From Paragordius varius (lineage: Eukaryota; Nematomorpha): a stretch of DNA of 64,000 nt. Below are positions 63,917-64,000 of this stretch, piece by piece. Every line of letters begins with the position of its first letter. Positions within the stretch are counted from its first letter, which is position 1. The position numbers and the translations under genes are program-made. The stretch covers positions 11,594,001 to 11,658,000 of the forward strand of contig OZ176052.1 in assembly GCA_964247055.1 (NCBI GenBank), given 5' to 3'. The notes under the pieces are model-generated. The model was not told the DNA's origin. It searched no databases and saw nothing but the letters and a program-made list of their open reading frames with translations.

Positions 63917-64000
63917 GTAAGCTACTTTTTTGCATGGAAAGATGCGCCAAATTTGGTCAATATTGAATGAATGAAAACTTTGATTATATCTACTTTTAAT

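Overview
The window is a very AT-rich stretch of an animal nuclear genome. Every recognisable gene is spliced with GT-AG introns, and the gene set (laminin alpha, a KLHL10-type BTB-kelch protein, a core-1 galactosyltransferase, glycogen debranching enzyme) is metazoan. The phylum cannot be fixed from this window alone. Asparagine-rich coding sequence, abundant (AT)n tracts, small non-autonomous DNA transposons in introns and a few extremely short introns (21-28 nt) are the main clues. Introns of about 22-26 nt are known from dicyemids, but most introns here are hundreds of bases long, so that is no identification.

Layout, left to right. 1-2202: mostly non-coding, with one plausible terminal coding exon of an unidentified minus-strand gene (1256-1443). 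2203-21796 (+): complete glycogen debranching enzyme (AGL), traced through 38 exons whose splice phases all agree; it starts with a 28-nt intron and carries several MITE-like elements in its introns. 23509-27538 (-): KLHL10-like Cul3 adaptor in 5 exons, convergent with AGL. 31079-36703 (+): a 5-exon gene for an asparagine-rich, mostly disordered protein of about 1,563 residues with SH3-ligand motifs, divergent from KLHL10. 37249-41780 (-): a C1GALT1-like core-1 galactosyltransferase, convergent with the previous gene, its first coding exon not found. 41781-44933: repeat-rich. 44934-45706 (+): a small gene that reads through only if two 22-nt introns (and perhaps a 21-nt one) are removed; its head vaguely resembles XLF/NHEJ1. 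47013-47375 (+): terminal coiled-coil exon of an unidentified gene. 47443-49339: a nest of palindromic elements with 21-bp tandem repeats. 51149-63916 (+), running off the right edge: 5' half of a laminin alpha-3/5-type gene (20 exons).

The genes do not form a pathway: AGL is cytosolic glycogen metabolism, C1GALT1 is Golgi mucin-type O-glycosylation, laminin is basement membrane, and KLHL10 is a ubiquitin-ligase adaptor with germ-line roles in vertebrates and flies. The least expected signals are the 21-28 nt introns and a group of inverted-repeat elements that share TATACCATTT ends but have different interiors, two of which carry 21-bp iteron-like arrays in their arms.
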